A stretch of DNA of 64,000 bases. It comes from Bugulina stolonifera (taxonomy: Eukaryota; Bryozoa; Gymnolaemata; Cheilostomatida; Bugulidae). Positions 1-11,760 of this stretch are shown piece after piece. The position numbers and the translations under genes are program-made. Every line of letters starts with the position of its first letter. Position 1 is the first letter of the stretch. The stretch covers positions 3,369,001 to 3,433,000 of the forward strand of contig OW285188.1 in the NCBI GenBank assembly GCA_935421135.1, in the 5' to 3' direction. The notes under the pieces were generated by a model. That model made no database searches. It was not told the origin of the DNA and saw nothing but the letters and a program-made list of their open reading frames with translations.

Positions 1-539
1 ACTCTGTACGTTATAATAATATATTTTCTATTCTGTAAACTTTGGAAAAATACAAATTTACATCTCTAAACCAATAGTCTATAACATTGTTACTGATATT
101 CATAGTTACATGTACATGTAGTTTTTTTGGACCAATTTTTGATTATAACAAAGCACAGTAGAAGTGGAAACCAACAATTAATGAATCTTTGGTAATCATG
201 ACGATACCATTAATATACCACTAGTATACAGTTTCCCTACAACCCTTGCATCTCCAAGCTAAAATTCAGTAAAACATTGTTACCAATATTGATAGTTAGT
301 TTTTGGTGAACCAATTGTTAGTTATACTGATACACAGTAGAGGCGTACAGTAACAAACAAATCTTAAGTAATTATAATTATACCACTAGTATACAGCTTC
401 CCTACAACCCTTCTGAATAGCCTATGACACTGAAAGAAGTACAGGTAAACAATTAGAGCAATAAATGTGTCAGTTAGCTATGCTTGGTAAATTACAGGAT
501 TTACTTTAATCTCAGTGGATGTCTCAGTGTGCAAGAGAT
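1..539. repeat. R block, two imperfect copies
   Basis: Non-coding. Two related halves (about 1-250 and 250-480) share a run of TAATAATATATT, a stretch ending in GTTACTGATATTCATAG, an ACACAGTAGA motif and a CCACTAGTATACAG motif. The same block recurs near 12.66, 27.6, 50.57, 57.66, 60.02 and 60.75 kb, usually just 3' of a B-family gene. No coding frame is conserved. Confidence 0.75.
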
Positions 540-785
540 CAAGGCTGTAACAACCAGGGGGGGCAAGATGGGCATTCGCCACCCCAGAAATCTGTCCAAA
601 AGCAAAAGTTTGTTGGAGTAAATTCTCCAAAGGTGACCTTTGTACCCATTGATCACACAGTTATAGGCAGTTTATAGTCTAAAAGACAGTATAAGCGGCC
701 TGTGATCCTGCATATTTGACTGGAATCTGGGCAGCCCGGCCTGGGCTTTTTGCCCCCTCAGCCAAAAATAGTTGTTACAGCCCTT
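540..785. mobile_element. Small hAT-like MITE with 8-bp target duplication
   Basis: A 246-bp insertion inside an R block. The flanks are the direct repeat CAAGAGAT at 532-539 and 786-793; paralogous R blocks (for example near 10360) carry one CAAGAGAT, which is the empty site. The ends are imperfect inverted repeats: CAAGGCTGTAACAAC on the left and, read inward from the right, AAGGGCTGTAACAAC. An 8-bp duplication and short TIRs are typical of hAT elements. It is too short to encode a transposase. Confidence 0.85.
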
Positions 786-2420
786 CAAGAGATAGCTATC
801 TTATGACCCTCTGGCTGTTCTACACTTTTCTGAACCACTTCCTACATGTATGTATAGACCTAATAATAGAACCTAGATAGAGAAAGAGACAGAAACTGAT
901 TTTAATTACAATTTATATAAAATCTAGATAGGGCAGTTTATGGACGTAGCAATAGGAATGGTTTGGCACATACGCTAGATAGGAACTATTAATAGCTAAT
1001 TTGTCTGCTAGTATAGCCTAGTTGTTAAGGTGCTTGCCTCTGGGTAAGACAGTCTGGGGTAGAAGTACTTGCTGTTGTCTGGTAAACAGTTGTAACCTGT
1101 AATATTCAGTGTAGATGAACAATTGCCACAGGTTTAAGTTTAACTCACAGTAAAGTCTGAGGTTTATACGTAGAATTTTTACAAATTACAGCTACAGAAC
1201 TTTACAATTTGATGATATTCAGTTCCAGATTTCATTAAATAATGCACTACCTGACATTATTGTAGGTGTACAAACATAAAGTATTATACAGTATCGTGTA
1301 GCAATTCAATTTCCAGAAGTTCAGTCTAGGTAGGGCTACATGTACATGTAGATACACTGGAGAGTTCAAAGGTAGGATTATAACATAAAAGCCTAGAAGT
1401 TGAAAGTGTGTTAATCCTGTTTATTTCATTGTACTACCAGTTAATACATCTTCAGAGGTTACCCCTTACAAACAGATATTGAAATGATTGAAACAGATAA
1501 CTGACTATAATTGATGTTCTTTGATAGCTACATAATTAAACGTATTACATTGGAGGTCCCTTTGATATATCAATTTCTGGGTCTGTTGATATGTGTTTGA
1601 AGTTCCTGGTATGAGAGCAGCTGGTTACCACCATGGATGCAGTTCTCTCCAACAGCAGCCGGTTGAATGAACATAAGGAATATATTGATTTGTTTATTTT
1701 GAATATGATGATTCTTGTCCCCTTGCTTTACATGGAAAATGTTGAGTCAATTCATTTCATTACATACTCCCTAATGAATCTCTGCATCCCAATCTTTACA
1801 GGTAATTGAACTGCACAGTATCTAATGATTTAAATGTTTCAACTGTTCCAATTTTTCAATGTTTTTGACTCTAGAACTGACACTATCTGCAGAGTTTTCT
1901 GATTAGAGCATCTCTGGAACACAGAATATGGGAACTGGTAGTAGAATGATATAACATACTAATGATTTAAAGGTCTCAACTTTCCTCTCCCTCCAAATGG
2001 AGGTCACAAGACTAGACAGACAGAAAGAAAGACAGACAAAAAGACAGACAGAGTGGCAGGTTTAACTTTACATCTGTGGTTTATGTGTGTCCAGGTGTTA
2101 CCCAACTACATGCAAGTTACCCTGGATTATCTGGCTCTGTCCTCCCTACCATGTAATAAATAATATCAAATTAAGATTGTCAGATGATACATAGATGTAT
2201 TTTCATATATTGCAATGTATGTATATGGATTAAGTTCAATATAAGATATACAAAAAAATACAATAAAAAGGATTGTTACCAATACAACGTACTCCACTTG
2301 ACCAATACATATAGTATGAAACTGACCAGTTTGTGTATTATAGTAAATTAATTATGAAAGGATGGTACGTGGTACGTAGTACATGTATAAAATAGGCCTA
2401 CATTGCTATATAATATAATG
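786..2420. repeat. R block remainder, 5' module copy and unit-boundary sequence
   Basis: No gene is supported. 1005-1090 has a tRNA-like stretch (TAAGGTGCTTGCCTC) shared with 10.6, 24.1, 51.4 and 54.7 kb. 1340-1690 is a copy of the family-A 5' module ending at ACCACCATGGATG. 1690-2150 matches 63.66-64.0 kb closely and marks the array boundary. A 58-codon frame opens at 1633, but the sister copy near 63640 does not keep it. Confidence 0.65.
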
Positions 2421-2493
2421 TAATATCATTGTAATGTTAAATAACATAATATAATTGTAATGTAGATAACAATATAGCATAATTTACACGTAG

Positions 2494-2858
2494 TATGATA
2501 TGATATGATATAATATGATATAATGTAATATAATATAATATAATATAATATAATATAATATAATATAATATAATATAATATAATATAATATAATATAATA
2601 TAATATAATATAATATAATATAATATGATATAATATAATATAATATAATATAATATAATATAATATAATATAATATAATATAATATGATATAATATGATA
2701 TGATATAATATAATATAATATAATATAATATAATATAATATAATATAATATAATATAATATAATATAATATAATATAATATAATATAATATAATATGATA
2801 TAATATGATATGATATAATATAATATAATATAATATAATATAATATAATATAATAAAG
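2494..2858. repeat. Pentanucleotide microsatellite (TATAA)n
   Basis: About 365 bp of TATAA units with occasional TGATA variants. It produces long meaningless Ile/Leu/Tyr frames on the minus strand. It lies at the same position relative to A1 as the CAGCA/CATAG array (17892-18058) lies to A2. Confidence 0.95.
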
Positions 2859-3239
2859 CATAACATAACATAATATAATGTAATATAATGAACATGAATA
2901 GAATTATTTATGCATTTTATATTGTAACAGAGCACTATCAGCAATGCATAACTAGTAGGCAGTTCTCACTTAGAAAGTTGGTATGAAATAACTATCAGTA
3001 AAAAGAACTTGTATTTTCAACAGTTAAAGCCAAATTTTAAACCACAGAGTCATACTACACTTACATATACTTGGAAAAGAAAACAACAGATTATTTACAC
3101 ATTACCTTACGTGTTCTGGCAATTAATTTCACCTACACCAATGAATTCATGTGGTACCATATAATGAGTGTAAAAATATAACACATGCACAAATTATATC
3201 ATTCTGTATGGTTATCCAATTTCCAGAAATCCAGTCTAG
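2859..3239. repeat. Flank upstream of A1, duplicated before A2
   Basis: Non-coding, closely matching 18060-18450. It ends in a splice-like block in which TTTCCAG is followed by a 19-21 bp segment (CCAGTCTAGCAGTAAG) and GTAGATG; that block recurs about ten times in the window. Confidence 0.7.
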
Positions 3240-3656
3240 CAGTAAGGTAGATGTACATGTAGATACACTAGAGAGTTCAAAGGTAGGATTATAACATAAA
3301 AGCCTAGAAGTTGAAAGTGTGTTAATCTTGTTTATTTCATTGTACTACCAGTTAATACATCTTCAGATGTTACCTCCTACAAACAGATATTGAAATAATT
3401 GAAACAGATAACTGACTATAATTGATGTTCTTTGATAGCTACATAATTAAACGTAGTAGGCCTACATTGGAGGTCCCTTTGATGGATCTATTTCTGGGTT
3501 TGTTGATATCTGTTTGAAGTTCCTGGTATAAATATAGCAGTTTACCACTATGGATCTCATTCCTCTCCAGGATACAGAACTGATAGAAGTTCAACTAACA
3601 CAACTATATCTGGAATATATTATTACATACTGATTATACCCGCTGACTATATCACT
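3240..3656 (+). promoter_or_regulatory. 5' module and candidate core promoter of A1
   Basis: Copy of a module found about 14 times. Here, as upstream of A2, it contains TATAAATA at about 3531-3538, which degenerate copies replace with GTATAAGA or GTACAAGA. An ATGGATCTC at 3550 opens a 27-codon frame closing at TGA 3633, and the A1 start codon follows 23 bp later. Either ATG 3550 begins a conserved upstream ORF, or, if TATAAATA is functional, transcription starts close to it and the conservation reflects core promoter. The sequence alone does not decide. Confidence 0.5.
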
Positions 3657-6400
3657 ATGGATAACAACTATTACACCGTCAATAATATCAACATGGTAAG
3701 TGAAATCTAATATTAAAAGTTCATAAAATTTCTAACGGATATAGACTCGTATATTCCACTGCCCATGTAGTCATACACTTTATGTAGGAAATTTGGTGTT
3801 TACTGTTTAATATACATGTATATATTTATATCAACATTTGGGTGTAGCTGTATATTCTAAACATTGTAGTGTTCTTAACATTCTAGCTTATAGTAGATGA
3901 TAGAACATAAACATATGTTGCCTTATACAGTGTAATCCATATAACACAATGTTAAAGTCTAAATAGATTTTTTGTATAAATCACCCAAAGTTTTCCGGAG
4001 GTATATCAATAATGTTATATTTTCAACTGTTTTAGGGAACAGAACTGCCTGATCAACACCAAAACTACAGTCAACCACCACAATTGCAGCTTAATCAGCA
4101 GCACCAACAGTGTAACCAATATCAACAGTGTCACCAATATCAACAGTTTCAACAGAACCTGCAACCACCTGCATACAGTAACGACACTCTACACCCTACT
4201 CAGTACCCTAGTGTACCACCTGAACATATGGTAAGTTGTTAGTTGTACCATTTCATTATTACAGTGCACTGTGTATTTCAGTATTATATGCATATTATGC
4301 AAAACATCAAAAATTTAATAAAACACACCCAGTTACTGTACTGGTGTTTGCACAGTTGTATACATGTATTAGGTGTGTGTGTCATAGAAACTATTGTAAT
4401 TAACATAGAGATATAGATGTTGTCTAGTAAACTACAACCTACATGATATGAAATTATTCTGACGACTATAATAAATACATGTAGTCTGTATTTGGTTTGT
4501 TTTCACATGAACTTTGAACAACTAATGTGCCTAGAAACCTAAAAGAGAAAGAACACACTGATTGCACACATTCATCAACAAGGGTATCAGCAGTGCATGT
4601 AAATCAATAACTGTGTTTATTCCAACTCATAGTCACTGTTAGAACAAGTGCAATCTATCATTTTCTAAAGGATTTATCTCCTCTGGTGAAAGATTTTTAC
4701 TCCAGTCAGAATACCATTAAATACATGTAAAATTTGACATCTGAAGATGCATTTGTCCGGAAAACATGTGATACATTGTATATATTATTTATCAGACTGG
4801 AGTCAAATCTACAACATTGTATCTACGGCTCTTTTAGGTACAACAACCAGCTGTTCATCAGGAACATTACAGACAACAAACACAGATGACACAGTTTAAC
4901 CAACAGCATGGACAGCCACCGGTTTTCAATTGCAATGTTTTACACCCTACTCAATACCCCTCAGTACCACCTGAACATCTTATGGTAAGGTATAATTATA
5001 TGATGATTAACAACTACATGTAACTCAATATCTGAAAAGTAACTCCCACGAGAATCTGATCTATGTTGTAATACAAACCAGGTAATCGTTGATACAGCCA
5101 TGTGCTCTGCTTGCTATTGATTGAATGTTTAGCAAGTTTAGAAAGGTTTTGATTGGTACAAATGCAGTCTGTATTTAATTAGTTTCCACATGAACTTTGA
5201 ACTACTAATGTGCCTAAAAACTTAATAGAGAAGGAACATACCTTCATCAACAAGGGTATCTGCAGTGCATATTTCAGATGGAACCAACATGCGTGTACAG
5301 TACATATTCATTCACACTGCACTTATGCTATTTTAATTCTTTAGAATCTTCAAAACCTTCTATCCACTAAGACGTGCTGCAGACATTGTTGGAGTTGAAG
5401 GATTGTTTACTCAGCTATATTGTTTGGTTTTACTGTAATACATGTACGTGTACCTCTCTGCATGGATGGAAACCATTTAATTCTCAATTTCGATCGATTT
5501 CAAAAGTCAAGTACTGAGTAACATCTCACCTGATTCCCGTTAATGTATATCTTGCTTTGTTTAGATTAACCATGGAATATACATGTATGTATAGTCTGTA
5601 AAAGTGAAACTCGTTTTTCTTTGATAGGGGAGTGTTAATGCTTTTGTCTAAAACTATGTTTCTTATAATGTATTTATTACACTAGCCTGTTTAGTAATTG
5701 AACTAAAGTCAATTCAATAGTATTATATACAATTGTTTTAGGTACCAGAACCGGCTGTTCATCTCACAAATTACAGTCAACAACCACAAATACAAATCAA
5801 CCAGCAACACCAGCAACACCCTACACACAGTAACTACACTTCACACCTCAGTCAAGATCATGCAGCACGACCTGAACACAAGGTAACCAGTAGTTAAGAT
5901 TGTTTACGCCCAGTCAGTATGTTATGATTAGAAACAGTTAGTTTAGCATCTGAAAAAGTATCTTCTCTGGGACTAAAGAGTTTAATATTGACTTAGTCAA
6001 TCTAAAGTCATAGACTGTGGAGATCCAAAGCCCTCCAAGCGCATGATTAGTCAACCATTTCTAGCAGTATATGTGAATTTACACCAGTAGGCATATGAAT
6101 ACGCATAACCATGTTTTATGCTCTATCCAGGCAAAACAGAAACGTCCACCAATACATTTAAATTCCAAAGCGAAAGCTCTTATGGAGACCTGGTACAATG
6201 ACAACATCCGACATCCATACCCCGACAAAAAAACTAAGATCAGACTGTCTAACGAGGGAGGGATTAGGGAAGATCAGGTGGAAAAGTGGTTTGCAAATAA
6301 AAGGTCCAGGAAAAAAGAAACACGGTCAGCTGAGCAATTAGTCAAAGAACGAAGGGAGCTAAAAAAACTTCAAGAACAACAAACCACACAAAAACAATGA
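3657..6400 (+). CDS. TALE-class homeodomain protein, paralogue A1
   Basis: Five exons: 3657-3695, 4036-4230, 4838-4984, 5742-5882 and 6131-6400. All junctions are GT-AG and phase 0, giving a 263-residue protein. Exon 1 encodes 13 Asn/Tyr-rich residues. Exons 2-4 are Gln/His/Pro-rich and resemble each other, each ending in a PEH motif just before the donor. Exon 5 carries the homeodomain (about residues 176-238): helix 1, the diagnostic three-residue loop extension PYP (203-205), and recognition helix WFANKRSRKK with W227 and invariant N230. A basic, heptad-like tail rich in Lys, Arg, Glu and Gln follows. TALE proteins bind DNA in the nucleus, usually as heterodimers; Ala at homeodomain position 50 recalls IRX, and NKR recalls PBC. 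No MEIS, PBC or IRX accessory domain is visible, so the subclass is left open. ATG 3657 is chosen because it gives one open spliced frame. It lies on the same strand as B1 in the repeated unit. Confidence 0.85.
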
Positions 6401-7080
6401 CTTATTCAAGGGAGATGGGATGGAAAGTTCTCATGGAAATACTGATGTTATAGATTATTCTTGATACATGTAGAATTAACCAATGATGTATATTTCAATG
6501 CATATTTACTACACTGTGTGAACTGCCAATATTATTTTATGGACATTCTACTTTCTACTGATTCTATACTTATAAATATATACATCTTTACATGCAATGC
6601 TATACCTAATACAGCATGTAAAATGTAGGCCTACAGTAAACAAGTAATCTATGAAAATATATATTGTCACCATCTAAAGAAAGTTATTGTAGATAATTTA
6701 ATGTTGGATCATTCACATTTACTTACATACTGTAATAACAATCCACAATATCTACACTCACATTTCCTGGTCTAAGTAGTGTTCCAGCATCTCCAATCAG
6801 TATATTCCCTTGTGGAACTACTGTACAGTGGTAGTTATAGCATAGTAGCTTGTAGGCTGTGCAGGTATTGTTTTAGCATTTTCATGTCCTGGAAATGAAA
6901 TAGATTGTATGTAGCTGTCGTGCTGCTGTGCAGGCATTGTTGTAGATGAGTCTGTCGGAGCCTAGAAATGAGATAAAGTGGATTTTGCTGTGACAGCATA
7001 TAAGTGTACTTCAAAAGAATTATTTGGGTTTTGTTAGTCTTGGTGCTACAAATGTTGCTGTTGTAGCTACAAGTATTATC
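6401..7080. repeat. A1 3' flank, conserved among A units
   Basis: 3'UTR and intergenic sequence closely matching 21689-22335 and 45062-45246. The minus strand carries a candidate exon listed separately. It ends at the MITE target duplication. No other coding sequence was seen. Confidence 0.6.
6818..6961 (-). other. Candidate terminal exon on the minus strand
   Basis: On the minus strand, CTCATTTCTAG forms a plausible acceptor followed by 47 open codons and TAG. The peptide is rich in Ser, Thr, Gln and Pro and contains MPAQQHDSYIQSISFPGHEN. The A2 unit has the same acceptor, length and stop (22084-22227) with three amino-acid changes. A second overlapping frame (reading GDAGTLLRPGN) is kept in the more diverged copies at 29.3 and 62.7 kb, so which frame matters, if either, is unclear. 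No upstream exon was identified. Confidence 0.3.
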
Positions 7081-7722
7081 CAGACATGGGCACTCGAGTC
7101 ATTTTACTCGACTCAAGTTAACTCGAGCAACAGCTTTTCATTACTTTTAATTGACTTGTGCTTTTGTATTGTGTGAAAGCTGGAAATTGACTTTTAATTC
7201 TACTCTCCTACAAAGCATGATGCTTGACTCTTACTTTACTCTACTCTCTCAGCTATCAATGATAACTCTATTGGTTTGGTGTGATTATGTAATAAGTCTT
7301 GTCCACCATAGAGAAGCTGAGAGGCTTATAGATAAACAGACCTACCATTAATAATAAGTGCAAATTTGAAATAGCCTTTGTTCCTCAGAACTACTTTAAC
7401 TGACAGAAAATCAGATCTAACACTAAGTATTACCTATTGTGTGTTGTCACACTTGTATACATCAGAAATTTGTGTTCTACAAAATTCCCATTGGTATTTT
7501 CTTTGACATACCGCTGTACTTTTGACTCTACTCTGACTCTAGCATTTTGGCACTAGTTGCTTGACTCTTACTTTACTTTTCAAAATGGCTGTTTATTTAC
7601 TCTTACTCTACTTTTGACTTGCTTCATCCGATGAGTTGACTCTAAATTACTTTTTATCAATTGGGAATGTATACTCTTACTTGACTCTTGACTTGAGTAT
7701 TTGTCTGCTTGGCACATGTCTG
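7081..7722. mobile_element. 642-bp hAT-like MITE
   Basis: Present in unit 1 only. It is flanked by GTATTATC at 7073-7080 and 7723-7730; the sister site at about 22340 has one copy. The termini are inverted: CAGACATGGGC on the left and, read inward, CAGACATGTGCC on the right. The interior is strongly strand-asymmetric, built from repeated ACTCTTACTTTACTC and GACTCGAG-like motifs. The short frame at 7151 lies wholly in this repeat and is not considered a gene. Confidence 0.85.
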
Positions 7723-8484
7723 GTATTATCATTATGGTAAGTGATTAAAAGCACTAGTGTACTCACATATGTCTCAGATGAACATTATTTCAGAGTTAAA
7801 CCACATATATTAATAAATAAATCAACAGTGAGCTACTATATATAATAGATAACTCTGTATATTTAGCAGTGTGTTATCTGATGCTGTTGTTACTTATCAT
7901 ATTACAGCTGACTACTCACAATGGCCAAGCTAAGCAAATCTATAATTGAATAATTGAATAACAAGACCACAGCATTTTACTCACATCTTGATGAATTATA
8001 CTACCTCATACAACAATGAACCTGATGGCTCCCACTAACATTCTTCTAACATGGGTTTGATGGTTTTAAAGTAAAGAACCTCACTTAGAATAATTAATTC
8101 TTTAACATTATGTATCATTGTTCTAGTTGTCATTCCTGTCAATATAATTACCAGGGAAGTGCATATTAAATGTTTAAATAATTTCTGTATGGTATCTTCA
8201 TTCAACTTCTACCTTCATAGTGAGCTCTGCTAATCCAGAAAGAGAAACAGATAATTGAATTAACATCTAGTCTGTGCTGATCAACTGATTTGCAATTGGT
8301 ATAGCTTCTCTAAGTAAAAGTAAAGGAAAGGGTGTAGGGTACTTCTTAAAAAACTAGTATGCAGAAGTTGAGTGTCCAATTTTCTTTTTCTGTGAAACAT
8401 ATTGTAATGCTGTATGCAAGGAAATGTAAAAGAGACTCTTTTCATGCTTCAAGGTTTTACACTGTACATCATCAAGTAGTCTAT
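7723..8484. repeat. Distal 3' flank of the A unit
   Basis: Non-coding sequence shared with 22340-23090, 45750-46510 and 51870-52640. It contains a short AATGGCCAAGCTAAGCAAA segment preceded by TTACAG, which is acceptor-like, but the frame closes within about 14 codons. No gene is supported. Confidence 0.6.
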
Positions 8485-8840
8485 GAGTGAGGTAGATACA
8501 CTAGATAGTTCAAAGGTAAGATTATAGTATAAAGTCTAGAGGTTGAAAGTGTGTTAATCTTGTTTATTTCATTGTACTATCAGAGGTTACCTCTTACAAA
8601 CAGATATTGAAATAATTGGAACAAATAACTGACTATAATTGATGTTCTTTGATAGCTACATAATTAAACGTAGTACATTGGAGGTCCCTTTGATGGATCT
8701 CTTCCTGCATTTCTATGACATATGTTTGGAATTTATGGTACAAGAGCAGGTCTTTATACCACCATGGATCTCATTCCTCTCCATGAAGCAGAACTAATAG
8801 AATTTCAATTAACATAATTATCTTTAGGGAATGTATTAAT
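8485..8840. repeat. 5' module copy without an A gene
   Basis: Contains the module landmarks (TTAATCTTGTTTATTTC, a TTACCTC block, ATAATTAAACGTAGTACATT and ACCACCATGGATCTC at about 8765). The TATA position reads GTACAAGAGC. It is not followed by family-A exons, so it is probably a relic promoter. Confidence 0.65.
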
Positions 8841-8844
8841 ACAT

Positions 8845-8975
8845 AGGGTGCTAGGTTGTTTTTAGGCAAGGATATGTGTTTTTGAGCAGTCGGAAACTTG
8901 TTTCAAACCCATGAACATACCATTCCCTGACCGGGGTTTGAACCGGACCTCTAGGATATAACCTGCTACACCTTA
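8845..8975 (-). mobile_element. tRNA-derived SINE fragment
   Basis: On the minus strand it carries a box-B-like GGTTCAAACCCC, followed by a body ending in TGCCTAAAAA-like sequence. Better copies (for example 45376-45700) also retain box A. Related fragments lie at 23475, 24885, 25220, 46840 and 53015. Confidence 0.6.
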
Positions 8976-9696
8976 AATATTATTAAAACACAGTTGACAA
9001 GCACAGCAATAAATATATCTCTAGTAATGGCAGGTACAATACCACTATAACAGATTGTGCAACCATTCCAAATATAGCCCTCATGGAAGCAGAGCTACAC
9101 AGTTAGAACAATAAATTTGTCAGTTTGCTATACTTAGTAGATTGCAGGATGAAGTAACTGAAAGCTATTTATTCAAAGCAAGTGTATGAATTCAACTATA
9201 ATTTCTTATTGGATGATAACACTCCAGCATTTCTACACATAACATTATGGATTCTATAATGTACATGTATTCTGTATTGTTGTTTAATTTACAGAGGTTC
9301 AGTCTAGCAGTAGGTATGAGAGCATGGCTCAGAAATCAAGCAAAATAGGTTTTATTTCTAAATTTTGATTTTGTTTGTTTTGCTGTCATTTTGGATTTTT
9401 GTAACCACATGACTGTGTAACCACAATGAAACAGTAACACTTATATATATTTACAGCCTGTACACCTGTACACCACTTGGATTGAATAAATACATGTAAA
9501 TCAATAGAGAAGTACAGTTTATAAACCTAAAATGTACATGCATTAGAATTAGGTATGGAGAGAGCACTCTATATGACCATTATACAAAGTGTATAATGTG
9601 TTGACCAGTATTACTAAAATCTACTTGGTGGTCATAAGTTGTAGTCTTATACAGTCGTCCTACGAGATGTGATATACGATTGTACATGACAAAATC
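8976..9696. repeat. Intergenic block shared with 53.15-53.86 kb
   Basis: Non-coding duplicated sequence that also matches 23606-24020 in part. It contains the recurrent TTTACAG AGGTTCAGTCTAGCAGTA segment near 9290 and leads into a family-B relic in both full copies. Confidence 0.6.
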
Positions 9697-9770
9697 TGGA
9701 GAACTTCTAGACAAGTGAAGAAGGACATTATTGAACTGTGTGGTAACTACATTGAATATATTATGAAGAG
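9697..9770 (+). pseudogene. Family-B relic, early coding fragment only
   Basis: Encodes a recognisable piece of B (RQVKKDIIELC) and then diverges. The upstream sequence matches that before the longer relic at 53868, so this is a truncated sister of that copy. It has no B promoter and no C-terminal part. Confidence 0.6.
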
Positions 9771-10812
9771 TGTATGCTATTTCAGTTCATCTACACATTA
9801 TTACATAATTCTCAGTGTACATTGTATAGTAATTGAATAAAAATATTAGAGACCGATTCTAATAGTTCTGTTAACTATTTATAATATTACATAAAATGTC
9901 TTTATTATTGCTACAAGTAGCTTGGTGATTTTTATAATTTGTACTGTATATAGTATTATGGACTAATAGCTTCATGTAAAATTTTACCTCCACAGAATAA
10001 CTACACTATACTCTGTACATTATAATAAAACATGTGTTATTGTATATATTATAATATAGTCTGCAAACCTCGGAAAAATACAAAGTTACATCTTTAAACT
10101 AAAAGTCTGTATAACATTGTTACTGATATTCATAGGTAGTCTTTGGTGGATCAATTATTGATTATAACAAAACATAGTAAAAGTGTAAAGCAACAGATAG
10201 ATCTTTAGTAATAACATTGTATACAGCTTCCCTATAACCCTTCTGCATACAAATATGACACTTAAAGAAGTACAGGTAAACCATTAGAGAAATAAATGTG
10301 CCAGTTAGCTATATTTGGTGAACTACAGGATTTACTTTAATCTCAGTGGATGTCTCTGTGTACAAGAGATAGCTATCTTATGATCCAGTGACTGTTCTAT
10401 ACTTTTCTGAACCACTTTCTACATGTATATATAGACTTAATAATAGAACCTACATAGACAAAGATACAGAAACTAGTTTTAATTACAATTTATATAAAAT
10501 CTAGATAGGTCAGTTGATGAACGAACGTTTTGGAACATTAATTAAGAGAAGAACTACTTTTAATTTGTCTGTCAGTATGGCTTAGGGTTAAAATTGCTTG
10601 CCTCAAGTTAAGGCAGGCTAGGATAGAAATGTTTGCTGTAGTCTGGCCATTTTTTCAAATATTTATTTATATCTACATACTGCATGCATGTCTTTGTAAG
10701 ACGTAAAGTTCAGTGTAGATGAACAAATGGAATCTGTTTTAGTTCACCTCACTGTAAAATGTACAGCTTATACTAAAGATTTCTGCAAGTTAACAATACA
10801 AAAACATAATTT
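9771..10812. repeat. R block and tRNA-like repeat
   Basis: 9990-10500 is an R block and 10585-10625 holds the TAAGGCAGGC tRNA-like motif also seen at 1.0, 24.1 and 54.7 kb. No coding evidence. Confidence 0.6.
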
Positions 10813-11004
10813 TTGCATATAAAGTTACCACTTGATGATTTTCCAGTTGCAGATCTTGTTGAGAGCATTGTATTTTGTAACATTATTGCAGTTGCAAGCT
10901 TTTTGGTACCCTATAAAATTGAGTGTGACATTATACCCAAATGTTCAGACATAGCTTCTGTACTATCATTCAACTTCCAGAGGTCCAATCTAGCAGTAAG
11001 GTAG
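10813..11004 (+). other. Frame-conserved repeat segment of unknown nature
   Basis: A 63-codon frame (containing AVASFLV and YKIEC) is also found in 54973-55197 and, with one TGA, in 24341-24510. Alignment by eye shows substitutions but no indels across the three copies, which is unusual among the surrounding repeats. The segment ends at TTCCAG, a possible splice acceptor. No domain is recognised and no promoter or complete gene model was found, so it may be a relic exon or a chance open frame. Confidence 0.25.
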
Positions 11005-11639
11005 ATGTACATGTAAATACACTAGAAAGTTCAATGGTAAGATTATGATATAAAGCCTAAAAGTTGAAAGTGTGTTAATCTTGTTTATTTCATTGTGCTA
11101 TCAGTTAATACATCTTCAGATGTTACCTCCTACAAACAGATATTGAAATAATTGGAACAAATAGCTGACTATAATTGATGTTCTTATGTAATAGCTACAT
11201 AATTAAACGTAGTACATTGGAGGTCCCTCTGATGGATCTCTTTCTGGGTCAGTTGATATCTGTTTGAAGTTTCTGGTATATATATTAAGCAAAACTTGGT
11301 AAATATACAACTTTACGTCTCTAAGCAAAAAGTATGTATAACCCTGTTACTGATATTCATGGTTGTTTTCCCCATGGTGGAACAAATTTTTAATATATTG
11401 TAACAAAACACAGGAGAGGTGTACAGCAACAAATAGATCTGTAGTAATTATAGTAATACCACTGGTATAAGGTATAATACAGATTCCTTACAAATCATTA
11501 GAAAAGTGCAATTAAATCATTAGAGCAATAAAATAATGTATCAGTTAGTTATAATGGATGTAATTGGTGAATTAATCTCAGAGACTAACGACCATTCAGC
11601 TTTACACATAGCAAGGGCATTCAATATGAGCACATTCTC
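11005..11639. repeat. 5' module copy followed by the B-gene upstream region
   Basis: 11020-11290 is a module copy. 11290-11640 (TCTCTAAGCAAAAAGT, CCCCATGGTGGAAC, CAGAGACTAACGACC) is the distal upstream region shared by B1, B2, B3 and B5. Non-coding. Confidence 0.65.
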
Positions 11640-11760
11640 ATTGGTTAAGTGGATGCATTTACCCAATGGCTGGACATAACTAATCTAATTGCAGTAATTC
11701 CATTGGCTAAGATAAAATACATTTATCCAATGGTCATATAGCTTTACACCTGGTATAAAA
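11640..11760 (+). promoter_or_regulatory. B1 promoter: two inverted CCAAT pairs and TATA
   Basis: ATTGG at 11640 and CCAAT at 11663 form the first inverted pair; ATTGG at 11702 and CCAAT at 11727 form the second. TATAAAA lies at 11754-11760. Order and spacing are the same before B2, B3 and B5, suggesting NF-Y-type binding and a start site some 30 bp downstream of TATA. Confidence 0.65.

Noticed and set aside
1633..1809. 58-codon frame starting in a strong ACCACCATGG context
   Set aside because: The sister copy near 63640 has no equivalent frame, so it is probably module and flank sequence.
2426..2944. Long minus-strand frames rich in Ile, Tyr and Leu
   Set aside because: They are translations of the TATAA microsatellite, open in several frames at once.
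7151..7351. 66-codon frame
   Set aside because: Entirely inside the 642-bp MITE.
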